From CAKSHP01 sp045636325 (GTDB lineage: Bacteria > Bacillota > Clostridia > UBA1381 > UMGS1253): a stretch of DNA of 64,000 nt. The notes beneath the pieces were generated by a model that made no database searches, was not told where the DNA came from, and saw nothing but the letters and a program-made list of their open reading frames with translations. The position numbers and the translations under genes were made by a program. The stretch covers positions 62,001-126,000 of the forward strand of contig JAZTXH010000011.1 in assembly GCA_045636325.1 (NCBI GenBank). Reading direction: 5' to 3'. Shown one piece after another: positions 36,708 through 45,245 of this stretch. Positions within the stretch are counted from its first letter, which is position 1, and each line of letters opens with the position of its first letter.

Positions 36708-36935
36708 TTACCCCTCCGTACTTTCAAGTTCGTTTATTTCTTTTCGCCATTCTTGCCTTTGCAAAATTACCTCTGCATATTCTTCTTTGGTTGCTACACC
36801 TTCTGCTATTTTACAGGCGATATAATCGGTGTCAGATAGCTTTTGTTTCAATTCTGAAATTTGCATTTCTTTTGATAAAGGCTCTGTTTGTTCGTTGGCT
36901 ACTTTTATAACACCTTTATTTGATATAATATTCAT
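36708..36935 (-). CDS. Small phage protein of unknown function
   Basis: 75 aa. The C-terminal half (SDTDYIACKIAEGVATKEEYAEVILQRQEWRKEINELES) matches the common pattern of short proteins encoded just after phage tail fibre genes: a DY..K.AEG....EEY....RQ.WR.EIN.LE helix pair. It is probably a fibre-associated or assembly protein. It lies 8 bp downstream of the fibre gene. Confidence 0.65.
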   Translation of the reverse strand: MNIISNKGVIKVANEQTEPLSKEMQISELKQKLSDTDYIACKIAEGVATKEEYAEVILQRQEWRKEINELESTEG

Positions 36936-36943
36936 ATAAACAC

Positions 36944-39016
36944 CTACTTTCCGTAAACTGTAACCTTTGTTCCTGCAGGGAATTTGAAATCTCCATTATA
37001 AGAACAAATAAACATATATTTATTTGCATTATAGCTTTTAACATTAAAAGAATTAAATGACGTTACGGCAGAATATGTGACACCCCCCCACGATGGTGCC
37101 GAGTTTGAATCTAATGTAAATATAGCATGACCTACATCATCACTTATTTGCTCTACCTCTAAAATATAATCTCCTTGGATATCGTACTTCAAAAGGCAAG
37201 TTGTGTGTGTGGTTCTAAAAAAATAACAAATAGTTGGTTCGCTATAGCCCGTAACTCCCAATTTTCCAGTACTTCCAAAGACAACAGGTTTACCTCCTGA
37301 GTTTATATCACTTGATTTCGGCAATAAGACATGAAGTGCAAAATCCTTATATGGAAGGAAAATATTTTCATCTTCTTCGCCCACAAATACTGCTGTAATA
37401 CCATCTTCGCCCGCGTTAGTAATATCTTCTTCGGTTATTTCAAGTTCAGTTATCTTTGTATAATCTTTTTTTAGATAATTGGTTTCAATATTTCCGATTT
37501 TTTCATCAATTGCGTCAGAAGCATAAAACTTGTCAAAGGATTCACCATTATAAAGCGCATAATCAGCAATGTTTAAATCCGGCTCAGCTTCAAATATATG
37601 TGTTGGTAAAGTAAATGTACTTGTTTTTTCGTCTGTTCTTACAAGATTATATGTGTTGCCTTCAGTCAACCATTCAGGCTTCCCATAATCAGAATAGCCT
37701 TCAAACACCCAATGTATAGGCGCATCATCGTAATATACTTCTGCCGTTCCAACATATTCCCAATTATCGTTATAAAAATCAACGGAAATATTAAAAGGTG
37801 TTATGTTTCCGTTTGCCGCCCAATCCTCAGAATATTCATTGTATATGTTTTTTTCTTCCTCAGTCATAAGGCTATACGCGCCATCAACATAAAAATATCC
37901 ATCAGTCTCTGTCCATTCATAAAAACCTATAGAACCAGTGACATATTGCTTTTCTATGACGGGGACAGCAAGCTTATACACATCGCCTTTAAGATTGCCC
38001 TCTGTAGGTAGTGATGTTTCTTCTGCTTCACCTTTGTAATGCACTGTGTCGTTAATTTTTTCATTAAGCACACGCCCCATATTGGCAGAAAGTGCTGCCG
38101 TATTTGCACTGCTTTCCAAATCGTCAACAACTGCGTATTTTTCAATCCAATCTCCATAGCTGCCGCCAATACTTTCTTTAAACCTTTCAAAGACACCATC
38201 TGCTCCGTATCTTCTTTGAACTATGTAATCTGCCTCAACCTCACCACCATAAAAATAATTAATACGTGAGCTTTGAATAACAATTTCCCATTTTTCATTG
38301 TCTTCATCATATTCTCCGGATTCAGGTATATCGGTTATCTTTTCAGGCAAAAAGTGTACCAGATACACACCATCTTGTATATCGTCAAGCTCAGACTCTT
38401 CAATCTTTATAAGCTTTTCCGGCAGATTAGCAAGCTTTTGTTTTTCCAAATTCGTAAAATCAGCCTCGGAAAGACCTTTGCCTGTCTCTTTATCTACCTT
38501 GCCCGCAAGAGCATTGTTTACATCTTCTGTGTTCGCCTTTTTTGAAAGCTCTGTTTGAATTTGTGATGCATCTGCCTTTTTCGAAAGAAAGGCTTCTACA
38601 TCTGTTTTCTCAGCCTTATCCGAAAGCTCGGCTTCAAGCTGCGTGTCCTTTTCTTTAAGAGCAGATATATCCGCCTTTACTTCTGAGTCATTGTAATTAT
38701 AAAGCTGTGAAAGCTTTTGCTTTTCTTCAGTTGTATAATCATTTGAAGAAAGGTCCTTTCCGTCTTCTTTATCCACTTTTTCTGCTAACTTCTTATTTAT
38801 TTCATTTAAAACATCTTTTATATCCTTGCCTGAAATTTTAAGGCCCTCAAGTCCATTTTCCCCTGAAAGCTCATTTATAAGACCGTTGAGTGATTCTAAA
38901 AGCTCGTATGAATTTGAATCAAAATGCTCTTTAAGCTTTCCCGCACTTAAAAGCGGGTTATCTGCCAAATCACTTACTGGGCGTGAAAAGGCTTCTATAC
39001 AAAAATCCTTTAACAT
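36944..39016 (-). CDS. Phage tail fibre / receptor-binding protein
   Basis: 690 aa. Residues about 60-190 repeat short heptad-like segments (ALKEKDTQLEAELSDKAEKTDVEAFLSKKADASQIQTELSKKA, and twice a DKE[DT]GK[DG]LS..[DN][YF]T..EKQKL motif) typical of trimeric fibres. The middle carries a GDVYKL..., FYEWTETDGYFYVDGAY block, and the last 150 residues form a probable globular tip (YSAVTSFNSFNVKSYN). It is the most downstream large structural gene and probably decides host binding. Confidence 0.82.
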   Translation of the reverse strand: MLKDFCIEAFSRPVSDLADNPLLSAGKLKEHFDSNSYELLESLNGLINELSGENGLEGLKISGKDIKDVLNEINKKLAEKVDKEDGKDLSSNDYTTEEKQKLSQLYNYNDSEVKADISALKEKDTQLEAELSDKAEKTDVEAFLSKKADASQIQTELSKKANTEDVNNALAGKVDKETGKGLSEADFTNLEKQKLANLPEKLIKIEESELDDIQDGVYLVHFLPEKITDIPESGEYDEDNEKWEIVIQSSRINYFYGGEVEADYIVQRRYGADGVFERFKESIGGSYGDWIEKYAVVDDLESSANTAALSANMGRVLNEKINDTVHYKGEAEETSLPTEGNLKGDVYKLAVPVIEKQYVTGSIGFYEWTETDGYFYVDGAYSLMTEEEKNIYNEYSEDWAANGNITPFNISVDFYNDNWEYVGTAEVYYDDAPIHWVFEGYSDYGKPEWLTEGNTYNLVRTDEKTSTFTLPTHIFEAEPDLNIADYALYNGESFDKFYASDAIDEKIGNIETNYLKKDYTKITELEITEEDITNAGEDGITAVFVGEEDENIFLPYKDFALHVLLPKSSDINSGGKPVVFGSTGKLGVTGYSEPTICYFFRTTHTTCLLKYDIQGDYILEVEQISDDVGHAIFTLDSNSAPSWGGVTYSAVTSFNSFNVKSYNANKYMFICSYNGDFKFPAGTKVTVYGK

Positions 39017-39022
39017 ATTTTA

Positions 39023-40237
39023 TCACTCCTTAGCATCCTTTTTTTCCTGAAGTTCTTTTTTCAAATCATTTGTAATTTTGTTTTTAAGCTCCATACGGTC
39101 AGTTTCGCTCTTATATGTATTTGTGTTAGCATTCTGTTGCGTAGCTGCTGCCCTTGATGAATTTGCCGATGCATTCACCGATGACGCATTAGCCTTTACA
39201 GAATCGGTTACATATTTCCAGTATCTTGTTCCTATCGGAATACCCAAAATATCTGCCATCTCCTGTGTTGCTACGATGCCCACAGCTTCAAACAATGCAT
39301 ATGCATTATCAAATTCTTCTTTCTCATCATCATTTTCAAGCTGCTTTTCATGATATGCATTTTCAAAGGCAATCTTTTCAGCTTCGAGGGTTGTATCTCC
39401 AACATTAAGTCCAAGAACATCAGCTTGCTCCTGACCTTGAACAGCACCTGTGGCTTCAAATGCCTTGTATGCCTTTTCAAATTCACTTTTTTCGTTATTC
39501 GTTTGCTTTTCATATTCAAAATCACGGTCGCTTTGCTGACGGGTGTCGTTTACTTTCAAAAGTGAGATTTTGTTGTCAGTATAGGCTTTATCTGCCTCAA
39601 GGCTGTCTTGCGACTGGTCATAATAGGTTTTATCTATTCCTTCCGAATATTTTTCGTAGGCTTTATAATAATCGTCTGCAAGCTTTCCTGACAGGTCATT
39701 TTTTGTTTTTGCTTCATCTGCGTAAAGCTTTCTCAAGCCTTCAGCTGCATCACTGAGCATCTTAACTCTCGCGCTTTCACCAATACCGCTTGTTGCTCCG
39801 TTCGATGCTCCCATGCCAAGCCCCAGCCTTGCAAGACCCTCCTCTGTGTCAAGATTTTTCTTATGGGCATCTGCAATAAACAGTCTTCTTGCCTCGGAGT
39901 AATCTTCATCAGAAGCTTTAACACCATTTTCATAAATATTTTTTGCCGCCTGATGTGCATTTTTAAGTCCCTCGGTAAGTGAATTTCGCCTTGCCTCATG
40001 AAGCTTTGACACATCGCTTTTTGCAAAACGGTTTTCATATTCATCTGCCGCCTTGGTAAGGGCATCTCCCTCGTACATAGCGGTACTTTCACCGCCTGAT
40101 GCAATTTTTTCTTTTCTTGCATTATTTAAATATTTTACAACTGACGGGGCTGCATTCTGGCTCATTGCCCTTTGCAGTGCCTTTGCAATGTTTTCTGGGT
40201 CGTATGTATAGTTGTTTGTGTTTTTCACATCACTCAT
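39023..40237 (-). CDS. Phage coiled-coil protein with internal duplication
   Basis: 404 aa, mostly helical and rich in Ala, Glu, Lys and Asp. Two copies of a roughly 40-residue unit lie near residues 255-295 and 310-350: EFEKAYKAFEATGAVQGQEQADVLG and EFDNAYALFEAVGIVATQEMADILG. It is downstream of the large tail protein, where podoviruses often encode ejection or inner-tail proteins, but no family is recognisable. It has a strong AAAGGAG start. Confidence 0.6.
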   Translation of the reverse strand: MSDVKNTNNYTYDPENIAKALQRAMSQNAAPSVVKYLNNARKEKIASGGESTAMYEGDALTKAADEYENRFAKSDVSKLHEARRNSLTEGLKNAHQAAKNIYENGVKASDEDYSEARRLFIADAHKKNLDTEEGLARLGLGMGASNGATSGIGESARVKMLSDAAEGLRKLYADEAKTKNDLSGKLADDYYKAYEKYSEGIDKTYYDQSQDSLEADKAYTDNKISLLKVNDTRQQSDRDFEYEKQTNNEKSEFEKAYKAFEATGAVQGQEQADVLGLNVGDTTLEAEKIAFENAYHEKQLENDDEKEEFDNAYALFEAVGIVATQEMADILGIPIGTRYWKYVTDSVKANASSVNASANSSRAAATQQNANTNTYKSETDRMELKNKITNDLKKELQEKKDAKE

Positions 40238-40270
40238 AAAAACACTCCTTTCATATTTTAAAAAATACTT

Positions 40271-42520
40271 TTATCTGTATAAAAATCCGATTTTATTTAT
40301 TTTCATCTGCTCATTTTTGCCATTTTGCACCGTAAGCGAAAATTTTTCAACCCGCTTTGCCCGAAGAGGCGTTTTAATACTCATACCCTCTCTTATACAC
40401 CTGAAGCTGAAGCGGGAAAAATCTATATCCTCAAAAGTAAAAATGTCTGCATTTTTTTGTTTTGCAAAATGGTTTGTAAAATCTTCTGCGTTATACAAAA
40501 TTTCACACCCGCTTTTTGAAAAACGTTCACTCAAACTGCAGTAAGCACTTAAAATATCTCTTCTTTCAAGAGGCATAAAATTCACATTTTCGGTTTTCCA
40601 GTATCCTAATACATTTTTTTGACTCCCATCTAAGAATGTATCCGAATAACAGTATTCACTGTCATCACTGTTTACTTTTGCAATAGCATTTTTATATAAT
40701 ATAGCTTCACCATCAAGGCTCTGTATATCCTCCGCTCTGTACGGCAGACGGTAGATATACCAGTTAAAATCCTTCTTGGTATTAAGCAAATAGTAAACAT
40801 CCTTCCCCATAACAATTAAATAATCACCGCTTTTTTTAAGCTGTGTATTTTCAAGGTCTTCTTTTAAAAGAAGCTTGTTTATCTCATTTGAGCAAAGTGT
40901 GTTTTTGTGCTGACCTTCAACACTGGTCGCATCAACTCTGTAAACTCCGCCCTCCGAAAGAAAAAACAGCTTTGAATTAATATTTATGACCTGACCCTTT
41001 CCTACAACAGTTTCCGAATTATTACTCTTTAAAATTTTAAAGCCATCTTCGAAAGAAGTTCTGAAATACATCTGTGCATCACCTGCATCTTCTTTAAAAA
41101 TAAGCTGATAACCCAAAAATCTTCCATAGCCTAAAATTGCAGAACTGTCGGCGCCTACTGTTGCATACAGACCTTCAGGAAAATAGCTTGCATCAAAAAT
41201 TCCGCTGGCATAATCTCTTGCAGGATAGTCTTTATTTCCTGAAATAAACACTCTTAAATCGTTTGCTCCGTCATAAAAGCCGTATATATCACACTTATCT
41301 GCAGGACAGAGGTATTCATCAGTAAAAAACTCTACCTCTATGGCATATTCACCGATGCCGTATTTTTCTATAAGATATTTTCTATCTATATCTACGTATT
41401 CGCTTTTATAAGAATACACAACCTGCTTTTTATCAAATATGCCTTCCTGGGCATAATAATTATGAAGCATTTTGCCTGCTACTGTTATAGTCAGCACACG
41501 GCCTTTTTTATGCTTATCGTCTAAAAAAAGTCTTACACATCCTTTTGTAAGCTTGGAAGTATCTATATAAAAATGTACTTTCCTTATGGGCGATGCTAAA
41601 TTTAAATCCTCTGAATAAATACCGTTAAAGCAGTCTGCAAAAGAATAGGCGCTGTCTGTTGTGCCATCAATTTCATCAGCTTCTGCAGGTGTGCGTGAGA
41701 TTATGTTTTTGGGTGCATACACAAAACTGTTATATTCTACAATAATTTGGGGTTTGCAGTCATAATACTCGTCTACATTTGTGTTTCTTCGCCTTAATTT
41801 TACAAAAACACCTATGTCGTCAGTTTCTATAACATACTGATAACAGTCTATACTTTCATCTCCCATTTTTACCTCTGCGATGCGGAAGGTGTTTTCAAAT
41901 TCAGGCGGTGCAATATAAAGCTTGCTTGCATAGTAATAACCGTCTTCAAATCGGTAACGATCTTGTTTATACTCAATAGCAAAGCTTTTGTTTTCACAGT
42001 TTATGCATTCTGTTATATTACCGTCAAGCTTGCCCTCGCTTCTGCCTTCAATCACTGCCTGCACAGTTTCTTTTGTATATGCATCCTTTACTCTGCCAAC
42101 AGCCAAAGTTTTAAACATATCGTCATAAGCTATTTTGTAATACCCGTCACACATTATATAAAGCCCCTTGCCAAAGAAAAATCCTTTTGACGGCGTGTCT
42201 TTAATACCTTTGTAAATAAGGCAGTCATTTACATAGCGACCCTCTTCTTTTTTTAAAATATAAAGCCCGTCACCCTGATGAAGAATGTTTACTTTTTCTG
42301 TGTCTGAAATATAATATTCATAAATACCATTTATATTTTCTTCGCTTTGGTAAACAATATCATAGCCTTTTCGCTTTTCAATTTCTCCTGAGTTATTCAC
42401 AAATACATTTTCAGCCATGGACGCTCTGCCCGAAAGCACTCCGCCTCCGCTCTCTGAAAGGTCAATGCCAGAAAATTTATCTACGCTCATATGATACACT
42501 TTTTTATTTTTAAATTTCAT
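40271..42520 (-). CDS. Large phage structural protein (probable stopper/tail protein)
   Basis: 749 aa. It opens SVDKFSGIDLSESGGGVLSGRASMAENVFVNNSGEIEKRKGYDIVY, a pattern common to large phage proteins that build the tail or neck in short-tailed phages. The rest is beta-rich (many Tyr/Asp strand-turn units), with no enzyme motif. It lies directly after the connector gene. It is probably a tail hub or head-closure protein; the exact role is unknown. Confidence 0.65.
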   Translation of the reverse strand: MKFKNKKVYHMSVDKFSGIDLSESGGGVLSGRASMAENVFVNNSGEIEKRKGYDIVYQSEENINGIYEYYISDTEKVNILHQGDGLYILKKEEGRYVNDCLIYKGIKDTPSKGFFFGKGLYIMCDGYYKIAYDDMFKTLAVGRVKDAYTKETVQAVIEGRSEGKLDGNITECINCENKSFAIEYKQDRYRFEDGYYYASKLYIAPPEFENTFRIAEVKMGDESIDCYQYVIETDDIGVFVKLRRRNTNVDEYYDCKPQIIVEYNSFVYAPKNIISRTPAEADEIDGTTDSAYSFADCFNGIYSEDLNLASPIRKVHFYIDTSKLTKGCVRLFLDDKHKKGRVLTITVAGKMLHNYYAQEGIFDKKQVVYSYKSEYVDIDRKYLIEKYGIGEYAIEVEFFTDEYLCPADKCDIYGFYDGANDLRVFISGNKDYPARDYASGIFDASYFPEGLYATVGADSSAILGYGRFLGYQLIFKEDAGDAQMYFRTSFEDGFKILKSNNSETVVGKGQVININSKLFFLSEGGVYRVDATSVEGQHKNTLCSNEINKLLLKEDLENTQLKKSGDYLIVMGKDVYYLLNTKKDFNWYIYRLPYRAEDIQSLDGEAILYKNAIAKVNSDDSEYCYSDTFLDGSQKNVLGYWKTENVNFMPLERRDILSAYCSLSERFSKSGCEILYNAEDFTNHFAKQKNADIFTFEDIDFSRFSFRCIREGMSIKTPLRAKRVEKFSLTVQNGKNEQMKINKIGFLYR

Positions 42521-42537
42521 AGCCTCACCCTTTCATA

Positions 42538-42906
42538 TCAATATGCATTTTTTATCAAGGCAAAATTTACCTTTGAATATTTCTTTTTTGCGTTATCTGC
42601 CATTTCAAATAAGACATTTGCCTTATCGCGGTCATGGTCAGAAATCAAAAGCGCTCCCACAAGAGGGCATAGCACTTCTTTTGCAAAATTATCATCAAGC
42701 GGAATACACTGACCGTCATTTCTTATTTCTTCGAAATACGGTATTTCTTCTTCTCCACGGCTTAAAAGCTGTGTATTATAAGCAGAAAGGCACATCGAAA
42801 GCGCCTGATTTATAATACGCAGTCTTAAATGCGTAAAATCTTCTTGAGAGTATTCCTCTTCGCCTAAAAGGGCAAGCACCTGCTCATAAAGCTTGTCCGC
42901 TCTCAT
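42538..42906 (-). CDS. Head-tail connector/adaptor-like protein
   Basis: 122 aa, all helical (RADKLYEQVLALLGEEEYSQEDFTHLRLRIINQALSMC...LCPLVGALLISDHDRDKANVLFEMADNAKKKYSKV). Size, helical pattern and place between capsid and tail genes match DNA-packaging connector proteins (gp6-like). The assignment is by position and pattern. Confidence 0.65.
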   Translation of the reverse strand: MRADKLYEQVLALLGEEEYSQEDFTHLRLRIINQALSMCLSAYNTQLLSRGEEEIPYFEEIRNDGQCIPLDDNFAKEVLCPLVGALLISDHDRDKANVLFEMADNAKKKYSKVNFALIKNAY

Positions 42907-42962
42907 GTAATCCCTCTTTTCTTAAAGTATTTCTATAGATTTTATGTTATATTTAAAAAACA

Positions 42963-43022
42963 AGCGCAGTTTTACTGTTCGGCTCTTTTTCTCATATTAC
43001 TTTTTCCGTCAAAAACCGCGCT
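42963..43022 (-). terminator. Terminator after the capsid gene, inside the phage operon
   Basis: Read on the minus strand, AGCGCGGTTTT (43022-43012) pairs with AAAACTGCGCT (42973-42963) with one G-T pair, then GTTTTTTAAA. It would keep capsid expression high relative to the downstream tail and lysis genes, which then rely on read-through. Confidence 0.75.
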
Positions 43023-43052
43023 TTTTTTAAACTGTTTTAAACTGTCAGATTA

Positions 43053-44084
43053 TTAATTTTCGCAAACTGCAGAATAGTGTCCTGCATTTACGCAAACTGC
43101 TTTAACCTTATCGCCTTCAAGGATTTCAAAGCCTGATGCATACTTTTCTTTTGAAGCGGAATATCTGGGATCTGAATTATCTGTTGTGTAGTAAATATCA
43201 CCCTCGCCGCTTATTGTAACGATGTTACCTGATACCGAAATTTCAGGTGCCTCTACACTATTTTCACTGTCGTGTGCTGCATATACACCCATACATCTTG
43301 CACCGATAACAAAAGCATCAAAGTTGCTTCTGCCTTCTAAAAGCGCACCCGAAATACCGGGCGCATCGGAATGAACCTTTGCATCGCGGATTTTATAAGG
43401 CAGGATAACTGCATTTTTGTGAGTCACAATAAAGTATACACCCTCAGGCATATAGCTTGTGGGTACCTTTACAACTTTTAAACCAAACACTTCGCCCACA
43501 ATACCCTTTGCAAGTGCCTTTTCGCCAAGACTGTCTATGCCTAAAAATTCATTTGTCTGGCAAAGAAGATTATACATCTCGCCTGTAATATATATAAATC
43601 TGTCATTCTGAGGAACTGCATTATCGTCCAAAACGCCTGCAGCCTTGCTTATCTGAGAAATAATTGTGGTCTTTGTAGGCTTTTCGATGTAATCACAAGT
43701 ACCTGCAAGAGTTGCAAAACGTGAAAGTGCGTACTTATCAACCATCGGCACCATACGCTCATTTGTCTGCAATTTAAGCATTTTACCTGCGTTTTTAACA
43801 AGTGCCTGCTCTGTGTTGTTTCCTTTGTCGATAATCAAAGAAAAGCTCTTGTCCTGAGTCATTGTCATTTCCTGAACAGTATCACCCATTTCGGTAGGCT
43901 CACCATAACGTGATGTACCCTGACGGCTATAGTCTGTTGGCTCTACTGTCTGGGGTGTGTAAACCTTTAGAGATTTAACACCTGAAAAATCCCACTCTTT
44001 TGATGTTTTGTCGGCTACAAGTGAGCCTAATGTATACATACTTGCTATTTTGTCTGAATATTTTGTTGCTAAATTAATTGCCAT
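43053..44084 (-). CDS. Major capsid protein with C-terminal beta-sandwich (CHB_HEX_C-like) extension
   Basis: 343 aa from the ATG at 44084 (MAINLATKYSDKIASMY); the in-frame TTG at 44105 lacks a ribosome-binding site. Residues 1-275 fit a phage coat protein (GTSRYGEPTEMGDTVQEMTMTQDKSFSLIIDKGN, and FDAFVIGARCMGVYAA at the domain end). Residues about 277-343 hold a compact module with EISVSGNIVTISGEGDIYYTTDNSDPR, resembling the chitobiase/hexosaminidase C-terminal domain used as an Ig-like surface decoration. It sits between scaffold and connector genes, the normal order. Confidence 0.85.
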   Translation of the reverse strand: MAINLATKYSDKIASMYTLGSLVADKTSKEWDFSGVKSLKVYTPQTVEPTDYSRQGTSRYGEPTEMGDTVQEMTMTQDKSFSLIIDKGNNTEQALVKNAGKMLKLQTNERMVPMVDKYALSRFATLAGTCDYIEKPTKTTIISQISKAAGVLDDNAVPQNDRFIYITGEMYNLLCQTNEFLGIDSLGEKALAKGIVGEVFGLKVVKVPTSYMPEGVYFIVTHKNAVILPYKIRDAKVHSDAPGISGALLEGRSNFDAFVIGARCMGVYAAHDSENSVEAPEISVSGNIVTISGEGDIYYTTDNSDPRYSASKEKYASGFEILEGDKVKAVCVNAGHYSAVCEN

Positions 44085-44165
44085 AATAAATATCAATCCT
44101 TTCAAATTTTAAATAATAAGTTTTAACAAATGTTTTAAGGTATCCCCTTAAAGTAAAGGCGACTA

Positions 44166-44927
44166 TTACCCAAACAGTCCCTCTAAAAACGGGTCTGTGC
44201 TTGCCTTAGCATCGCTTTGCGTTCTTCCGATAAGTCTTTGCTTATTTTCTTCATTTTTTTCAAGCATACTTATTTTTTCTGTAAGCCGTTTGTTTTCATA
44301 GTCCATATAGGCCCCAACAAGTGAGCCGCACTTTTCAAACTCCTGCCATACCGCATTAGGAATATCCTCCGGCTTTACATCAGGAAAACGCGCCGCAAAT
44401 TCTTCGTAAGGCTTGTCTTTTTGTTTTGCTATACGCGCCCTTATTTCATTTGCTTCAAGCTTTGCAATTTTTTCTGCTTCTGAGCGTGAAAGTCCCATTT
44501 TAACAAGACTTTCACGCCTTGCATCAAATGCATTTTCCTCCAGTGACATAACAAATTCTTCCTTTGTCATCTGCTTTTGTGCAGAAAGCTTTTCAAGCAC
44601 GCTCATCATAGGCGATGTTTTTATACTTTCAAGCTCTCCTTTTATGTGGTCATAATTAAGCCCTTTCTGCGCATTGGTTTTAAGCTCATCAAGGGTCAGG
44701 CTAAGGTCCTTGCCGTTATATTTTACACTGTAGCATTCACTCTTTTGATTTTGGATGTTTTCTTTTATTTGATTTGTTTGTTTTATTTCATCCTCTGCCC
44801 CAAGGGGGTCGTCATCTGATTCAAGTGTATTTTCATATCCGGCAGTTTGAATTTCTTCGCCTTCTGTATTTTGTTGCTCCGCCTGATTGGTTTGTTCATT
44901 AAAAGCTTCAAAATTTTCCATAACCAT
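44166..44927 (-). CDS. Phage capsid scaffolding protein
   Basis: 253 aa, charged and helical. A disordered acidic start (EAFNEQTNQAEQQNTEGEEIQ) is followed by KYNGKDLSLTLDELKTNAQKGLNYDH, the common opening of phage scaffold proteins, then a long helical region ending SDAKASTDPFLEGLFG. It lies just before the capsid gene with AAGGAG at 44933-44938, and is transcribed from the promoter at 44979-45012. Confidence 0.8.
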   Translation of the reverse strand: MVMENFEAFNEQTNQAEQQNTEGEEIQTAGYENTLESDDDPLGAEDEIKQTNQIKENIQNQKSECYSVKYNGKDLSLTLDELKTNAQKGLNYDHIKGELESIKTSPMMSVLEKLSAQKQMTKEEFVMSLEENAFDARRESLVKMGLSRSEAEKIAKLEANEIRARIAKQKDKPYEEFAARFPDVKPEDIPNAVWQEFEKCGSLVGAYMDYENKRLTEKISMLEKNEENKQRLIGRTQSDAKASTDPFLEGLFG

Positions 44928-44978
44928 TTGTTCTCCTTTTTGTTTATAAATTAAGGTCTGACGTCTTACCTTGATTTA

Positions 44979-45012
44979 ATTATAATATATTTTTGGTTAG
45001 TACTACTCTAAG
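44979..45012 (-). promoter_or_regulatory. Phage-type promoter before scaffold/capsid genes
   Basis: On the minus strand, CTTAGAGTAGT (45012-45002), exactly 17 bp, then TATAAT (44984-44979). The -35 block is not SigA-like (no TTGACA), but the same block and spacing recur at 48850 and 56882, which suggests an activator or an alternative sigma factor. Confidence 0.75.
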
Positions 45013-45200
45013 GTTTTTGCACTTATCTAAATTAATTTTAGTAAATGATTTACTTTCTCGCCGTTAACTCTACGGTTTTTCTTCACCGAAAAAGCTCGGC
45101 TCAAAAAACCAAGAGTTTTGACGGGGGCATTGTGTCCAAAATCAAGATTTTGACAATGCTCCATACTCTAAGGTTTTTGCACTTATCTAAATTAATTTTA
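45004..45200. repeat. 37-bp direct repeat in the scaffold upstream region
   Basis: Identical 37-bp copies lie at 45004-45040 and 45164-45200 (both beginning TACTCTAAGG, plus strand). The first overlaps the promoter -35 block; the second has lost the last three bases of the block (GTA followed by TGG) and has no -10. The 318-bp gap between portal and scaffold genes holds only these repeats and the conserved upstream block at 45054-45080. I see no gene. Confidence 0.85.
45054..45080 (-). promoter_or_regulatory. Conserved upstream block, copy 1
   Basis: A 27-bp block beginning TTTCTC and ending CGGTTTTT on the plus strand matches 24 of 27 bases with 48921-48947. Both lie 40-70 bp upstream of the CTTAGA block of a phage promoter. 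A CCG...CGG dyad in the centre makes an operator plausible. Confidence 0.65.
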
Positions 45201-45245
45201 TCTGAATTTGCAGGCAAAAACACAGCCATCACCGCACACATTAAA

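Noticed and set aside
45004..45200. CRISPR-like direct repeats
   Set aside because: Only two copies, unequal context, overlapping a promoter, no cas genes.
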